In this document: positions 12,263 to 12,419 of the stretch, one piece after another
Position numbering within the stretch: position 1 is the stretch's first letter
How the letters are laid out: every line of letters starts with the position of its first letter
Origin: Xanthobacteraceae bacterium
GTDB lineage: Bacteria; Pseudomonadota; Alphaproteobacteria; Rhizobiales; Xanthobacteraceae
Direction: 5' to 3'
Assembly (NCBI GenBank): GCA_030037185.1
Contig: JASHRR010000830.1
Location: 1 to 12,419, forward strand
Length of the DNA stretch: 12,419 bases
Position numbers and translations under genes: made by a program
The notes under the pieces: generated by a model
What the model saw: the letters and a program-made list of their open reading frames with translations, nothing else
What the model was told of the DNA's origin: nothing
The model's database searches: none

Positions 12263-12419
12263 TACACTTCGCTCCTTTACGCACAAATTAGGTGGATGGC
12301 GCTGCTTTGGTAAGACCGCAAACGTTACAAAGCTTGTCAAAACATGCGGTTTTTAAACGGCAGGGTCGTCGCTGTCGCGCAGCGGAGAAATGTCATGCCG
12401 CCTCATACAAATCACGTTC

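Noticed and set aside
12395..12419. Start of a plus-strand gene running off the right edge (GGAG 12384-12387, then ATG 12395)
   Set aside because: Only eight codons are visible. Divergence from the MBL-fold start would fit a regulator gene, but there is not enough sequence to support a call.

Overview
The window looks like an accessory, partly decayed stretch of a GC-rich alphaproteobacterial chromosome, probably Bradyrhizobium or a close relative. This is inferred from the gene families (a Bug-type solute-binding protein, a secreted PF04185 phosphoesterase, a three-domain multicopper oxidase, a trypsin/DUF4384-type protein) and from the base composition. No rRNA, tRNA, CRISPR array or transposase was seen. 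Five open reading frames look like intact genes. They lie among at least seven gene remnants that are still recognisable from short protein motifs.

Left part (1-3300). A frameshifted N-terminal scrap of an FAD-dependent monooxygenase (342-498, +) precedes an intact Bug/TctC-like periplasmic binding protein (680-1633, +). The C-terminal scrap of an amidohydrolase (1662-1820, -) follows it. This looks like a dismantled organic-acid or aromatic catabolic locus with an orphan binding protein. Next comes mostly non-coding DNA: a strong minus-strand terminator that may end a small RNA (1977-2075), a doubtful small ORF (2146-2346), a frameshifted signal-peptide fragment (2739-2880) and an AT-rich block with palindromes (about 2990-3100).

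Middle (3300-4790). A small secreted protein of unknown function (3323-3892, +) converges on a heavily damaged trypsin-like protease with a DUF4384-like C-terminal domain (3893-4760, -). Its catalytic Ser is changed to Arg, its catalytic Asp codon is broken by a frameshift, and its N-terminal part, where the catalytic His would lie, is absent.

Centre (4795-10026), the main finding. Two inverted, diverged copies of a two-gene unit, multicopper oxidase then phosphoesterase, face each other. Copy A (+) keeps only the upstream region and the first ~50 codons of the oxidase, followed by an intact phosphoesterase (5149-7341) and a perfect terminator. Copy B (-) keeps an intact oxidase (9888-8071), followed 24 bp later by a frameshifted remnant of the start of a phosphoesterase gene (8046-7840). 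Each copy has lost the gene that the other kept, so an ancestral co-directional pair now exists as a convergent pair under separate promoters. A perfect CRP-type palindrome lies upstream of the intact oxidase and has no recognisable equivalent in copy A. Both intact products carry export signals and would act in the periplasm or outside the cell.

Right part (10027-12419). About 1.4 kb has no convincing gene but holds an imperfect tandem repeat, two long inverted repeats and a doubtful 49-residue ORF. A SAM-dependent methyltransferase (11414-12136, +), seemingly less GC-rich than its neighbours and of a type associated with surface-glycan loci, follows. It abuts a truncated start of an MBL-fold hydrolase gene (12262-12137, -).
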